Shown here piece after piece: positions 8,436 to 16,675 of a DNA stretch of 37,660 nucleotides (its first letter is position 1; every line of letters starts with the position of its first letter). Source of the stretch: JAXDLH01 sp034666705 (GTDB lineage Bacteria > Chloroflexota > UBA6077 > SHYK01); contig JAXDLH010000031.1 in assembly GCA_034666705.1 (NCBI GenBank), forward strand, positions 1-37,660. The letters run 5' to 3'. The notes under the pieces are model-generated. The model made no database searches. It worked only from the letters and a program-made list of their open reading frames with translations, and was not told where the DNA came from. Both the position numbers and the translations under genes were made by a program.

Positions 8436-8482
8436 CCGGCTCCCCAGCCCACCCGAAATCTGTGCAGCGGCTGGGGAGCCGG
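8436..8482 (+). terminator. Strong hairpin after thioredoxin-fold gene
   Basis: A 14-base perfect stem, CCGGCTCCCCAGCC with GGCTGGGGAGCCGG and a 19-base loop, begins 10 bases after the stop codon at 8425. No T-run follows, so it may work as a transcript-end stabiliser or a non-canonical terminator. Confidence 0.5.
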
Positions 8483-8637
8483 AACGTACGGGCTCAGCGT
8501 TTCGCACGCACGCGCAAAGCACCTGCTCGATCGCCAGTTGCTCCGATGCTGGCAGGCTGACCGGGCCGGCTTCTCATGCCGTCCGTACAGTCCGACGAGG
8601 GTCGGGCGAATGTTTCCGCATCACGGTTTTCGGGGAT

Positions 8638-9123
8638 ATGACCGTGGCTGAGATCGACGAGGTTGCCGCTCAGGTCGCGCGGCGGTTGACCGAGCGCGGG
8701 CAAACTGTAGCGGTCGCCGAGTCGGCGGCCGGGGGGCTGATCTCGGCCGCGCTCCTGGGTCAGGCGGGGGCATCCGCCTACTTCAAGGGCGGTGCCGTGG
8801 TCTATAACGCCGAGGCCAAGCGGCAACTCGCCGGCCTCACGACCGAGGATCTCGACGCGGTGCGTCCCTCGACGGCGCCACACGCGGCCATCCTCGCCAA
8901 CTCGATCCGTGAGCGGCTGGCGGCGGACTGGGCCATCGCGGAGACTGGTGCCGCCGGGCCGACGGGCAACCGCTACGGCGATGCCGCCGGCCACGTGGCG
9001 CTTGCGGTTGCCGGTCCCACCGAGCGCACCCAGGTCGTCGAGACCGGCGAGAGTAACCGCCAACGGAACATGGAGGCATTTGCGCTCGCCGCGCTGCACC
9101 TCCTCGCCGACACGCTCGGATAA
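8638..9123 (+). CDS. CinA C-terminal domain protein (NMN amidohydrolase type)
   Basis: The 161-residue protein corresponds to the C-terminal domain of CinA, found alone in PncC. Relatives deamidate nicotinamide mononucleotide to nicotinate mononucleotide in the pyridine nucleotide salvage cycle. The pattern VAESAAGGLISAALL with the conserved serine after AE, AYFKGGAVVYN, and TGAAGP matches the family; the usual ESCTGG has become ESAAGG, and TGIAGP is TGAAGP. ATG 8638 is preferred since it gives the standard length; upstream reading to 8119 runs over the previous gene in another frame. It stands alone, 212 nt after the thioredoxin-fold gene. Enzyme activity is inferred from the family. Confidence 0.86.
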   Translation: MTVAEIDEVAAQVARRLTERGQTVAVAESAAGGLISAALLGQAGASAYFKGGAVVYNAEAKRQLAGLTTEDLDAVRPSTAPHAAILANSIRERLAADWAIAETGAAGPTGNRYGDAAGHVALAVAGPTERTQVVETGESNRQRNMEAFALAALHLLADTLG

Positions 9124-9378
9124 GTCAAGCCGACACCTTCTGCGCCATGGCCTCGCGGAGGACGACGAACTCCCTCTCACCTTCACCCATTGCTGCTAAC
9201 GCCTGCGAGAAGGACTGGCGCCGTTGCGGCATCGGGGAGGATTGGGCGCCTGCCGGGGCGATGCGTGACTGCACGACGTATCGAGCTGGCAGTCGCCCGG
9301 GTTGGTTTCCTCCTACAGCGGATGGGCGAGGCATGCCTCACCCCTGCGGCTACGGCAAACGCTTTCGACGATCGGGTT
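9124..9378. other. Intergenic spacer with short palindrome
   Basis: No gene is visible. A near-perfect 20-bp palindrome (GGGCGAGGCATGCCTCACCC, 9324-9343; one mismatched pair) lies between the converging CinA-domain gene and LuxR regulator gene and may serve as a bidirectional transcript end or be a dispersed repeat. Confidence 0.45.
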
Positions 9379-10044
9379 TCAGGATCCCTCCCGGAGCTCG
9401 GGGTGGACCCAGCCCTGGCGAACGGCGGTCAGCACCGCCTCGGTGCGTGAGCCGACGCCCAGCTTGGCGAAGATGTGGGTCAGGTGAGTCTGGACCGTGC
9501 GCTCACTGAGACCCAGCAGGGCGGCGACCTGCTTGTTGCCCAGGCCCTGTGCCACCGCCCGGAGCACCTCGATCTCGCGCGGTGTGAGGGTGGTCCCGGC
9601 CGGCGCAGCGTGGCGATCGAGCGCCTGTCCGACGACGGCCGATGCGACGCGGGGCGAAATCGCGACCTGGCCGGCGGCGACGGCGCGTACCGCATCGATC
9701 ACCTCACGGCCGCGCGCAGCCTTCGTCAGGTAGCCGTTCGCCCCGCTCTCGAGCGCTGCCAGCACGTAGGGCCGCTCCTCGTGCGCGGTGAGAATGAGCA
9801 CCGCCAGCGCAGGGACCGCCGCCTTGGCCCGGCGGCAGACCTCGATGCCGTCCATACCGGGCAGGCTTAAATCCAACACCAGGACGTCGGGCCGCTGCTG
9901 CGCCACCAGCTCGAGCGCCTCTGGGCCGGTCGCCGCCTGGCCCACCACCTGGATCTCACCGGCGCGCTCCAGCAGCTCGGCGGAGCCCTCCCGCACGAGG
10001 GCATGGTCGTCCGCCAGCACCACCCGAATCGGCCGCGCGCTCAC
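9379..10044 (-). CDS. NarL/LuxR-type response regulator
   Basis: This 221-residue response regulator has a receiver domain (acidic pair Asp12-Asp13, phospho-acceptor Asp58 in VLVLDLSLPGMDG, Thr86, Lys108) and a C-terminal LuxR helix-turn-helix (LTPREIEVLRAVAQGLGNKQVAALLGLS, residues about 152-215). Phosphorylation by the adjacent kinase should control DNA binding. The start overlaps the kinase stop by four bases (10041-10044), so the two are cotranscribed with kinase first. Downstream targets are not visible here. The divergent VOC gene at 11466 shares the intergenic region in front of the kinase and is one candidate. Confidence 0.93.
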   Translation of the reverse strand: MSARPIRVVLADDHALVREGSAELLERAGEIQVVGQAATGPEALELVAQQRPDVLVLDLSLPGMDGIEVCRRAKAAVPALAVLILTAHEERPYVLAALESGANGYLTKAARGREVIDAVRAVAAGQVAISPRVASAVVGQALDRHAAPAGTTLTPREIEVLRAVAQGLGNKQVAALLGLSERTVQTHLTHIFAKLGVGSRTEAVLTAVRQGWVHPELREGS

Positions 10045-11228
10045 AGGCGGTCGACGAGGATGAGCCTGGCGGGTACCGCGAGGCGCACGGCTGTTCCCTC
10101 ACCCGTCGTGGAGCGAATCTGCAGCTCGCCGCCAATCTCGGTCGCTCGATCACGCATGCTCCGCAACCCCTGGTGGTCGGTCAGCTCCAGGGCGTGCACC
10201 ACGTCGAAGCCCGCGCCCACGTCGGTCACTTCCAGCGTAAGATCGTCTTCTCCGAACGTCAGCCGCACGTGCGCCTCCGGCACGCTGGCGTGGTGGAGCA
10301 CGTTGTGCAGCGTCTCCAGGGCGATTCGATAGACCGCATCCTCGACGCCCGGACTCAGCCGGTAGGGATCGCCCAGCAGCTCGAAGTGGACTTGAAGCCC
10401 CAGAGTTCTGAGCTCGTCCACGAAGGCCTGCAGGGCGGGGACCAACCCCAGATCCTCGAGGACGGCCGGGCGCAGGTTGCGGCTGAGACGGCGCACGCCG
10501 TCGAGCGTGCGCTCGACCAGCTGGTGCAGCAGCTCGATTCGCGGCGGGACCTCGCGGCCGCTATCCTGATCCATCTGCAGCAGATCGAGCTGCCGACCGA
10601 TCGCCACCAGCGCCTGCACCGTCTCGTCGTGCAGCTCGCGTGCCACGCGCGCTCGCTCGCGGATCGTCGCGGCCTCGCGCTCGTGCGCCGCCAGCCGCGC
10701 GGCCGTGATCGCCTGTGCCAACAAGATCGCGACCACCTCGAGGAAGGGCACGTCGTCCGCACGAAAGGCGTTGGGTCGCTCACTCTCGACGTTCAGCACG
10801 CCGATCGTGCGATCACCCGCCTTGAGGGGAAGATCCAACTCGGCGCGGGTGCGACGGCCCGGCCCGGCGATGTAGAGCGGATCGTCGCGCACATCGTTCG
10901 CGAGCCTAACCTCGCCCGTCGCCGCGACCCAGCCAGTGAGCCCCTTGCCGATTGGGACGCGGAACGACTTCGGCAACGTCCACGCGGGAGGGTACGCCGA
11001 GGCGGGGTACAGACGGCGCTCGTCCAGCGGATCCACCAGGCTGACCCCGACGATGTCATAGCCGAACGCCTCGGCGATGAGGCGGCACGCCTCAGCCAGC
11101 AGCTCGTCGAGGCTGCGGATCGAGCCGACCTGGCGACCGAGCTCGATCACGACACGCAGCCGCTCGGCCGTGAGCATCGACCCGGCTTTCTCGTCCTGCG
11201 TGCTGTGTCCCGAGGCGCTGCTCGTCAT
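10041..11228 (-). CDS. GAF-domain sensor histidine kinase (NarL partner type)
   Basis: The 395-residue cytoplasmic kinase has a GAF domain at roughly residues 20-180 (AEAFGYDIVGVSLVDPLDE, then LTGWVAATGEVRLANDV), a HisKA_3 dimerisation helix with phospho-acceptor His200 in RVARELHDETVQ, and a HATPase domain (ETLHNVLHHA N-box, DVGAGFD, GLRSMRDRATEIGG). No transmembrane segment is seen, so it senses an internal signal, possibly a small ligand or redox change through GAF. ATG 11228 is chosen; the open frame to 11411 lacks similarity and overlaps the divergent promoter region. It overlaps and pairs with the LuxR regulator gene downstream. Confidence 0.92.
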   Translation of the reverse strand: MTSSASGHSTQDEKAGSMLTAERLRVVIELGRQVGSIRSLDELLAEACRLIAEAFGYDIVGVSLVDPLDERRLYPASAYPPAWTLPKSFRVPIGKGLTGWVAATGEVRLANDVRDDPLYIAGPGRRTRAELDLPLKAGDRTIGVLNVESERPNAFRADDVPFLEVVAILLAQAITAARLAAHEREAATIRERARVARELHDETVQALVAIGRQLDLLQMDQDSGREVPPRIELLHQLVERTLDGVRRLSRNLRPAVLEDLGLVPALQAFVDELRTLGLQVHFELLGDPYRLSPGVEDAVYRIALETLHNVLHHASVPEAHVRLTFGEDDLTLEVTDVGAGFDVVHALELTDHQGLRSMRDRATEIGGELQIRSTTGEGTAVRLAVPARLILVDRL

Positions 11229-11465
11229 GGGCAAAATCGCGATCTCCGACGTGCGCCGGTTCCCTGGCACGGCGGGCGGCCAGCCACGCCTGCCGTTACC
11301 CTGGAATTCTAGACGGCTCCTCTCTTTTCCGCTGTAGCTTGGTGTCTGACGAGATCGACGGCGTAGAATCGGGCGATGGAAAGGGATCCGACCGAATTGG
11401 CGATCCCCCACTCAGAGAGCGGGCGGGCTGGACCCGGCCGCGACACCCCGAGCGGAGAAGAGACG

Positions 11466-11864
11466 ATGCAGTTTGCGGCCATCGATCACATCGCGCTGAA
11501 TGTCGCCGACGTCGACCGGTCACTCGCCTTCTACCATGAGGCGCTCGGCCTCGACGTCGAGCGCCTCGACGCGTTCCGCGCCGGCAAGGTCGGGTTCCCC
11601 TCCGTGCGCATCACCGCCCAGACCGTGATCGACCTGATGCCGCGCAGCGCGGTGGTGCAGGGCGCCAGCCAACCGCTCAATCACTTTGCACTCTGCCTCG
11701 CGGAGGGCGATCTTGCCACGCTGCGGGAGCGCCTCGTCCAGCATGAGGTCGAGATCGTCGAGGAGGCGAAGCCGCGCTGGGGCGCCTCGGGGAATGGCCC
11801 CTCGATGAAGGTGCTCGACCCGGATGCCAACATCGTGGAGCTGAAGGCGGTGCCCACCGAGTAG
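11466..11864 (+). CDS. VOC (glyoxalase/bleomycin resistance) family protein
   Basis: The 132-residue protein has the paired beta-alpha-beta-beta-beta modules of the vicinal oxygen chelate superfamily. It starts FAAIDHIALNVADVDRSLAFYH, with a metal-ligand His in DHIAL, has a second HFALCLAEGD module and ends with DPDANIVELKA, whose Glu is the usual final metal ligand. Members include glyoxalases, dioxygenases and antibiotic-binding proteins, and the sequence does not decide between them. ATG 11466 has GGAGAAGAG upstream. It is divergent from the two-component genes and convergent with the Rieske oxygenase gene. Confidence 0.88.
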   Translation: MQFAAIDHIALNVADVDRSLAFYHEALGLDVERLDAFRAGKVGFPSVRITAQTVIDLMPRSAVVQGASQPLNHFALCLAEGDLATLRERLVQHEVEIVEEAKPRWGASGNGPSMKVLDPDANIVELKAVPTE

Positions 11865-11960
11865 GCCATTTCTCGTTGGTCCCGTTCAGGTCAGGAGCCC
11901 AGGGACCTCACGACCACCAGGACGCGACTGCGGCTCGCGGCCCCCTATCCGACCTGAATC

Positions 11961-13136
11961 TCAGACCTTGCGGGCGTGCGCCATCGTCTCCGGCGTGAGG
12001 CCGAGCTCCACGACGAGCGACTCGTCCAGGTTAGTGTCGATCGTCGCATGGTCCGGATCGCGAATGATCCCCAGCGGGTCCTCCCCGCGCTGCACACGCG
12101 CGATGTTCTCACGCATCACCTGCCGCAGCAGGACGACGCCGCGATCGGAGGTAGCAAGCCGCTCCCCAGGGCGGTTCGCGGTTGGGCCCTGGGTCTCCCA
12201 GACCATGTAGTCCTGCGCGTCGACGCGGTTCAGTCGGTGCCTCGTGAACGGGTGGCTGAGCTCCATTGGATCCTTGTGCGCATCGGCTGGCATGATCTCC
12301 GGCGCTTCGTCCTCTGGCACCAATTCCCCGTGTGGCGTGGGGATGAAGCGGATCTCACAGATCCAGGTGTGGGTGTCGTCCACGGGCACCCGGATCTCCA
12401 TACCATTGCCCTGCCGCAGGATGTTCGGAAAGATCAGCGGGTGCTCATCGACACGCCCGTCGCGGTACACGCGGCGCTTCATGATCCCGTAGTCCGTGCG
12501 ATAGAAGTCGAACGACTCGACGTCTTCCGTGAAGCCGCGGGTAGTGCTCGCGACCGCACGACCGCGCCCGGCTGCCTCGAGATGCAGGATCTGGAGATGC
12601 GCGGGGTCGACTGAGTTCTCCATCGCCTGGAAGTAGTTGCAGTCGACCTTGCCCCGCCACTGGACCGTGCGGTGACCATCGCGACGCACGAGCACGTCGA
12701 AGCGCGGGATCTCCGGCGCCGGCGCCGGGCCAAGATATGCCCAGTAGCAGCCAGCGAGCCGCCGGATCGGATACGCCTGTACCTTCACCGTGAGGTGGAA
12801 CATGGAGCCTGCCGGCTCGGCTGGGCACTCGAGGCAGGAGCCGGCGGTGTCATAGAGCCAGCCATGATACGCGCAGGCGATGCCGCGCTCCTCCACCCGG
12901 CCATAGAGCAGCGAGGCGCCCCGGTGGGCGCAATGGTCCTGGATCAGCCCGGCGTTCCCGCTCTTGTCTTTGAAGAGGATCAGGTCTTCGCCGAGCAGAC
13001 GCACGAAGCGCGTCGGCTGCGCGGCGGTCAGCTCTTGATCGAACGCGATCGGGAACCAGTAGCGCCGCAGCAACTCACCGGCGGGCGTGCCCGGCCCCAC
13101 GCGGATCAACGCCTCGTTCTCTTCCGCCGTCAGCAC
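11961..13136 (-). CDS. Rieske non-heme iron oxygenase, alpha subunit type
   Basis: The 391-residue protein has a Rieske [2Fe-2S] domain with ligands Cys69-His71 and Cys88-His91, followed by a catalytic domain with the mononuclear iron ligands visible in ENSVDPAHLQILH (Asp177 bridging, His180, His185). It resembles phthalate-dioxygenase or vanillate-demethylase-type single-component oxygenases, which hydroxylate or demethylate aromatic and other small substrates with electrons from a reductase. No reductase gene is adjacent, so an unlinked one would be needed. GTG 13136 is preceded by GGGGGAG. Substrate cannot be told from sequence. Confidence 0.9.
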   Translation of the reverse strand: MLTAEENEALIRVGPGTPAGELLRRYWFPIAFDQELTAAQPTRFVRLLGEDLILFKDKSGNAGLIQDHCAHRGASLLYGRVEERGIACAYHGWLYDTAGSCLECPAEPAGSMFHLTVKVQAYPIRRLAGCYWAYLGPAPAPEIPRFDVLVRRDGHRTVQWRGKVDCNYFQAMENSVDPAHLQILHLEAAGRGRAVASTTRGFTEDVESFDFYRTDYGIMKRRVYRDGRVDEHPLIFPNILRQGNGMEIRVPVDDTHTWICEIRFIPTPHGELVPEDEAPEIMPADAHKDPMELSHPFTRHRLNRVDAQDYMVWETQGPTANRPGERLATSDRGVVLLRQVMRENIARVQRGEDPLGIIRDPDHATIDTNLDESLVVELGLTPETMAHARKV

Positions 13137-13163
13137 ACGCTCCCCCTGCCCTCAGGAACGCGA

Positions 13164-13397
13164 TCAGATATCGATCATTGTACGCATGCTCGGATCGTCA
13201 TCCGATTCTTCGAGCTGTGGAACGGGGGGGAGCGTCGGTGACTTGGGTCGTTTGAGGTAGCACCGATACCGGTCCACCATGCCATCGTTGAAGGAGACCA
13301 GGTTCACCAGCTCCCACCCCAGGGCGCCAAGGCCATCCAGCGCACTTGCGTCCGGTGGGCGCACTCCCTCCAAGGTTTTGTACTCCCACTCTTGCAC
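13164..13397 (-). CDS. DUF4177 family small protein
   Basis: This 77-residue protein begins VQEWEYKTLEGVRP, followed by LGALGWELVNLV and a strand with DRYRCYLKRP. This pattern, a WEYK strand with a helix ending GWELV and another strand, is the DUF4177 fold seen in many small bacterial proteins of unknown role. The tail is acidic and proline-rich. GTG 13397 is chosen because AAAGGAG lies seven bases upstream; the frame remains open to 13487 without similarity. It lies 27 nt upstream of the Rieske oxygenase gene in the same direction and may be cotranscribed with it. Confidence 0.8.
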   Translation of the reverse strand: MQEWEYKTLEGVRPPDASALDGLGALGWELVNLVSFNDGMVDRYRCYLKRPKSPTLPPVPQLEESDDDPSMRTMIDI

Positions 13398-13615
13398 GAG
13401 GGCACTCCTTTCAGGCGGCCAGCAGCCCCCCCACCGATGCGTCGGCGACCGTTCGATTATGCCGCACCGCCGACGCGTTGCCGACACTGCGTGACACGGC
13501 TGTAAGGGCGCGCGTTGGCCTCATCGGCTGGTTTCGAGCTGCCGACTCTATTGGTACAGCGAGGACCGCTGCCCACCGACGATGTGGATGGCGCAGCGAA
13601 GAGGAGCGAGCCCCA

Positions 13616-13927
13616 ATGCGCGAGCGAAGCGTCGCCACCGACGATCGGCCTACGCCAAAATCCTCGACGGTCGCCATCATGCGGGGCCGGCGGCATCTCG
13701 CCGATGGCACTGCCAGTCCGATCTCGCGGCCGGCGCCAGATGGGCAACCGCGCAGCTTCTACATGATCGACGCCAGACTCGGCGCCGCGCACGTGCTCGC
13801 CGAGCTCGTCAACGGGGAGCCCTCGGTGCTCGAGTTCCACGACGGCCGCCAGCTACGCGGACGATTCTCGTCCGTCTGGGAGACGCGGGGCCTCGGCGCG
13901 GCGACCATCTACTTCTGGCCAAGCTGA
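13616..13927 (+). CDS. Hypothetical protein
   Basis: I do not recognise this possible 103-residue protein. It starts with a polar, basic part and ends with a compact piece (YMIDARLGAAHVLAELV, then VLEFHDGRQLRGRFSSVWE and ATIYFWPS) that looks like a small beta-rich fold. GAGGAG lies nine bases before ATG 13616. An inner ATG in FYMIDARLG could be the real start. Codon use is similar to neighbours, but there are no family matches I can name. It may be real; the confidence is moderate. Confidence 0.45.
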   Translation: MRERSVATDDRPTPKSSTVAIMRGRRHLADGTASPISRPAPDGQPRSFYMIDARLGAAHVLAELVNGEPSVLEFHDGRQLRGRFSSVWETRGLGAATIYFWPS

Positions 13928-13961
13928 ATCGGCGCTCCGGCAGATCACATGATCGCCAGGA

Positions 13962-14240
13962 TCACATCCGGCGGAATAGCGGTCGGCTGGGGCCGCGCCC
14001 GTCGTGCTTCCAGATCGCGACGGAGCCCCTCAGCGCCCAGCCACAGGTCACGGCCACGAATCGGACCGCGCGCTCATCTTCGTGGGCAGTTGGGTTCGCC
14101 TCCCGAATCGCGTGCCGGGCGAGCTCCATCGTGGTGCAGCTCAACGACCGAGCGAGCGAAGCGCGGTGCGCGACCGTGGCCGCGCGCAACAACTGGATCT
14201 GCACTTGCTCAGGCGTAGGCGCGCGTTCGGCAGCCGCCAT
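13962..14240 (-). CDS. Small conserved hypothetical protein
   Basis: The 92-residue protein carries a segment I have seen in small uncharacterised bacterial proteins: RASLARSLSCTTMELARHAIREANP, followed by DERAVRFVAVTCGW. In relatives this helix-rich core ends with a GRELA-type motif; here it reads GWALRG. No enzymatic motif is visible. ATG 14240 is preceded by GGAGG at ten bases; the open frame continues to 14498 over the next gene with no similarity. Such proteins are often found near nucleotidyltransferase or toxin-antitoxin genes, but none is adjacent here. Confidence 0.6.
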   Translation of the reverse strand: MAAAERAPTPEQVQIQLLRAATVAHRASLARSLSCTTMELARHAIREANPTAHEDERAVRFVAVTCGWALRGSVAIWKHDGRGPSRPLFRRM

Positions 14241-14344
14241 GAGATACAAACCTCCGCCGGCGATGGTGGGAGCCTCCCGCGATAATAGCGTGGGTGCAGG
14301 TCCATCCGACGTGCTTCTATTTAGCCCGTTAGCCCGAGGTTCGG

Positions 14345-14854
14345 TTACGCCGCGACAAGTACCTGCGCCAGCGCGCTGGCCGGCGTAACGGCACCCGGGC
14401 CTTCGGTGATTCCGACGGTGATGAGGTCGAGGCCACGTTTCACGAGGAGCCGGCCCAGATTGTCGGGGGCCGTACCGCGATCGCGGAACGTCGCCCACAC
14501 CGCCGCATCGCCGACGCCGTCGACCGGCGTAAAATCGACCTCGCCGTTGATCTCTCCCTTCACCCGATCCAGTTGGTCAGGCGTAAACGCCCCCGACTGG
14601 TCGGTGCCAAAGAAACCGAGGCGACGGCCCGTGACCACTGACAGGTCGCCGCTGCCCTGGAAAAGGCACTGAACCGACGAACCGTCGTCGATCATGGCGA
14701 ACGGGACCAGCGTCACCGGCGCCCCGATCGCACTGGAAACTGCAGCCGCGTCGATCAGCGGGCAACTGAATGGCTGAACTGACGGCGCGGCGAGCGCTAC
14801 GGGCGCCGCGGTCATAGAAAACGCGAGAACGAGCACCAACGCCAACTGCTTCAT
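14345..14854 (-). CDS. Secreted hypothetical protein
   Basis: The 169-residue protein begins with a classical Sec signal peptide (MKQLALVLVLAFSMTAAPVALA, cleavage expected after VALA). The mature part has two cysteines, in FSCPLIDAAAVSSAIG and VQCLFQGSG, spaced as in DUF3558-like exported proteins and possibly disulphide-bonded. It ends with a helix after GVGDAAVWATFRDRG. AAGGAGATCC precedes ATG 14854. It has no neighbours of obvious related function, and its role is unknown. Confidence 0.72.
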   Translation of the reverse strand: MKQLALVLVLAFSMTAAPVALAAPSVQPFSCPLIDAAAVSSAIGAPVTLVPFAMIDDGSSVQCLFQGSGDLSVVTGRRLGFFGTDQSGAFTPDQLDRVKGEINGEVDFTPVDGVGDAAVWATFRDRGTAPDNLGRLLVKRGLDLITVGITEGPGAVTPASALAQVLVAA

Positions 14855-14994
14855 GGATCTCCTTCCGGGTCGCCTGCACGTATTGCGACCATGGCCCGAA
14901 GGCGCGGCCGCGAGGGGGAATCATACCCGCCGTTACTCCAGCTCGCCCATGGCGGCGTCGAACCGAGCTGTTGGAGCCGGTAGACTCGTAGCGC

Positions 14995-15450
14995 ATGAAT
15001 GACACCCACCTCGCCGACGCGATTGCCATCCGGCTCGAGCAGTTCGACCCGCGGCACGCTAACCTTCATCGGCTGCTCTGGCAATGCTGGACCGTTCGCG
15101 ACCGCGCGGATACGCTGTTTACGCCAGTGGGCATCCACGACGTCTGCGCCACGCTCGGCTTTCATCCCGACTTCTTCGGCACCTTCAGCGACGCGCAGAC
15201 GCTTGCAGCCGTGCAGGGCGTGACGGCGCTCAAGGAGTATCGGGTCGCGGTCGCACACCCTGCCTCGGGCGGCGCGTTACCTGCACCGATGCCGCTGTGG
15301 CAGATCGTCCTGGCGCCACCGGTGCAGGTTCGGGACGGCGCCCTGCGTGCCCAGGATCTCCGCGTGGCACCTGGACCATGGACTGGACCCCGCTTCACCG
15401 ACCCCGGCGTCGAGCTCGTCGTCAGCGTCCGGCAGTCACCGGTGCGCTAA
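14995..15450 (+). CDS. Hypothetical protein
   Basis: This 151-residue soluble protein is not one I recognise. It opens with MNDTHLADAIAIRLEQFDPR and has a middle part with VRDRADTLFTPVGIHDVCATL and ALKEYRVAVAHP, and a C-terminal part rich in prolines ending with VELVVSVRQSPVR. Codon use is like the core genome. It starts 140 nt from the divergent secreted-protein gene. No clear ribosome binding site is visible, which lowers confidence in the exact start. Confidence 0.55.
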   Translation: MNDTHLADAIAIRLEQFDPRHANLHRLLWQCWTVRDRADTLFTPVGIHDVCATLGFHPDFFGTFSDAQTLAAVQGVTALKEYRVAVAHPASGGALPAPMPLWQIVLAPPVQVRDGALRAQDLRVAPGPWTGPRFTDPGVELVVSVRQSPVR

Positions 15451-15473
15451 GCCCATATCGGCCAGGTGACTAA

Positions 15474-15533
15474 TGGTGCACGCGGGTCCTGGTCGCTATC
15501 CTCTGGTGCATGGTGGCCGGTCATGCACCAGAG
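15474..15533. promoter_or_regulatory. Inverted repeat operator candidate before Crp/Fnr gene
   Basis: A perfect 12-bp inverted repeat, CTCTGGTGCATG (15501-15512) and CATGCACCAGAG (15522-15533), has a 9-base spacer and lies 33 bases before the ATG of the Crp/Fnr gene. A third TGGTGCA copy lies at 15474-15480. It may be the regulator's own binding site or a leader hairpin. Confidence 0.5.
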
Positions 15534-15565
15534 TGCATCGAGCCGGGCAGCGTGGGAGGCGGCCG

Positions 15566-16378
15566 ATGATGGTGGAGCGGGCTCGAGCAGCGCAGCCCCG
15601 CGCGCATCTCGTCCCCCTCACGGTAGTACCGCGCAGTGACGAGCCCTGCGTCGCTGCGTCTCAAGCGGATACGGAGCATGTCGCCCAACTCGCGGCGGTG
15701 CGCCGGGTCCTTGCTGAAGCTGCGCTCTTCGCGGAGTTGCCGCCAAGCCCGGCCTTGGCGGCCCTGCTGGGTGGCGGGCAACTCGTGGGGCACCAGCGCG
15801 GGCAGGTGCTGGCCGCCTGTGGCGAACCGAGCGCGACACTGCACCTGATCCTCACAGGGGCGGTGAAGGTGCTGGCCCCCGCCCCGGCTGGCGCGCCCAT
15901 CATTCTCGCACTGCGCGGTCCCGGGCAACTCGTGGGGGAACTCGGGATGCATGGGCCGAGCACCAACACGACAACGGCCGTGGCGTTGCTGAGCACCCGC
16001 TCCCTCGCAATCCCCCAACCCGCGTTTCAATTCGCGCTTCGCGCCTCCCCGGTGCTGCTGGCCGGCGTGGTGGATCTGCTGACCGCCCGTCTGCACGAGG
16101 CGAATGCCCGCAGCGCGCGGCTCTTGGCGCTGGATCTGGGCGGCCGACTCGCCTGGTGGCTGGATGAGGTCGCCGCCCAATTCGGGCGCCCGACCTTCGG
16201 TGGCGCCATCGCGATGCAGGTGCCGACCACGCAGCGCGATCTTGCCGCCATGGTCGGCGGCTCCCGCGAGTCGATGAGCAAGCTCCTGGGCGGCTTCGAG
16301 CGCGGCGGCATGATCCGGCGCCATGGCCATCAACTCGAGCTGCTCGACCAGGAGCGGCTCCGTCAGCGGGCATCATGA
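15566..16378 (+). CDS. Crp/Fnr-family transcriptional regulator
   Basis: The 270-residue regulator has an N-terminal cNMP-binding fold (about residues 50-165: RGQVLAACGEPSATLHLILTG, then GELGMHG) and a C-terminal winged helix of Crp type (TTQRDLAAMVGGSRESMSKLL, about residues 210-265). The phosphate-binding cassette of true cAMP binders (RxS) is not evident, so another ligand or none is likely. No Fe-S cysteine cluster of Fnr type is visible. ATG 15566 has GGGAGG eight bases upstream. The strong inverted repeat in its leader may be its operator. It ends three bases from a converging gene remnant. Confidence 0.88.
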   Translation: MMVERARAAQPRAHLVPLTVVPRSDEPCVAASQADTEHVAQLAAVRRVLAEAALFAELPPSPALAALLGGGQLVGHQRGQVLAACGEPSATLHLILTGAVKVLAPAPAGAPIILALRGPGQLVGELGMHGPSTNTTTAVALLSTRSLAIPQPAFQFALRASPVLLAGVVDLLTARLHEANARSARLLALDLGGRLAWWLDEVAAQFGRPTFGGAIAMQVPTTQRDLAAMVGGSRESMSKLLGGFERGGMIRRHGHQLELLDQERLRQRAS

Positions 16379-16563
16379 CGGCAGGTGCGCCATTGCGGAC
16401 GGTTCGCGCGGGTCGAGAATTGCCTTCATCTCGGCGATGTAATTCTCTTCCTCGGCCAGTGCCGCCAGCACCGCGGCGTACATGACGCAGCCGTTCAGCC
16501 CATTGGTATTGCTCGCGTTGCGCGATCGGCTCCTCCCGCGCGGCGAGCCAGCGCGCCAGGAGT
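16373..16563 (-). pseudogene. Small frameshifted gene remnant
   Basis: On the minus strand one frame reads RWLAAREEPIAQREQYQWAE followed by RLRHV, and the next frame continues directly as MYAAVLAALAEEENYIAEM and ends KAILDPREPSAMAHLPS with TGA at 16373-16375. Joined, these make a plausible small helical protein, so a single frameshift near 16480 may have broken it. Alternatively a 36-residue protein starts at ATG 16483. The last bases sit directly against the stop of the Crp/Fnr gene. I cannot name the family. Confidence 0.3.
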
Positions 16564-16642
16564 AGGGTCGGAAGGGGGTTCTCCTATCTACCCCCTCCGC
16601 CTGAGGGCGGAGTCACGTGCTCGCCGGCCGGGAAAGTCGCGG

Positions 16643-16675
16643 AAAAATAGAGAGCCCGTCCGATAACTGGGCTCT
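16643..16675 (-). terminator. Orphaned native tRNA-Phe terminator
   Basis: Reading the minus strand, AGAGCCC and GGGCTCT pair across an 11-base loop and are followed by CTATTTTT, a standard intrinsic terminator. Its right arm lies inside the 68-bp attL repeat, so before integration it would have ended tRNA-Phe transcription. Confidence 0.7.

Noticed and set aside
10173..11312. Plus-strand ORF of 379 codons opposite the histidine kinase
   Set aside because: Antisense frame of a clear HisKA_3/HATPase protein, with no recognisable domain.
11333..11374. Promoter TTGGTG/TAGAAT before the VOC gene
   Set aside because: The spacing is 19 bases and the -35 match is poor; not strong enough to list as a feature.
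11885..11958. TTCAGGTC/GACCTGAA inverted repeat as a terminator
   Set aside because: The eight-base arms are 58 bases apart with no T-run, too weak to call.
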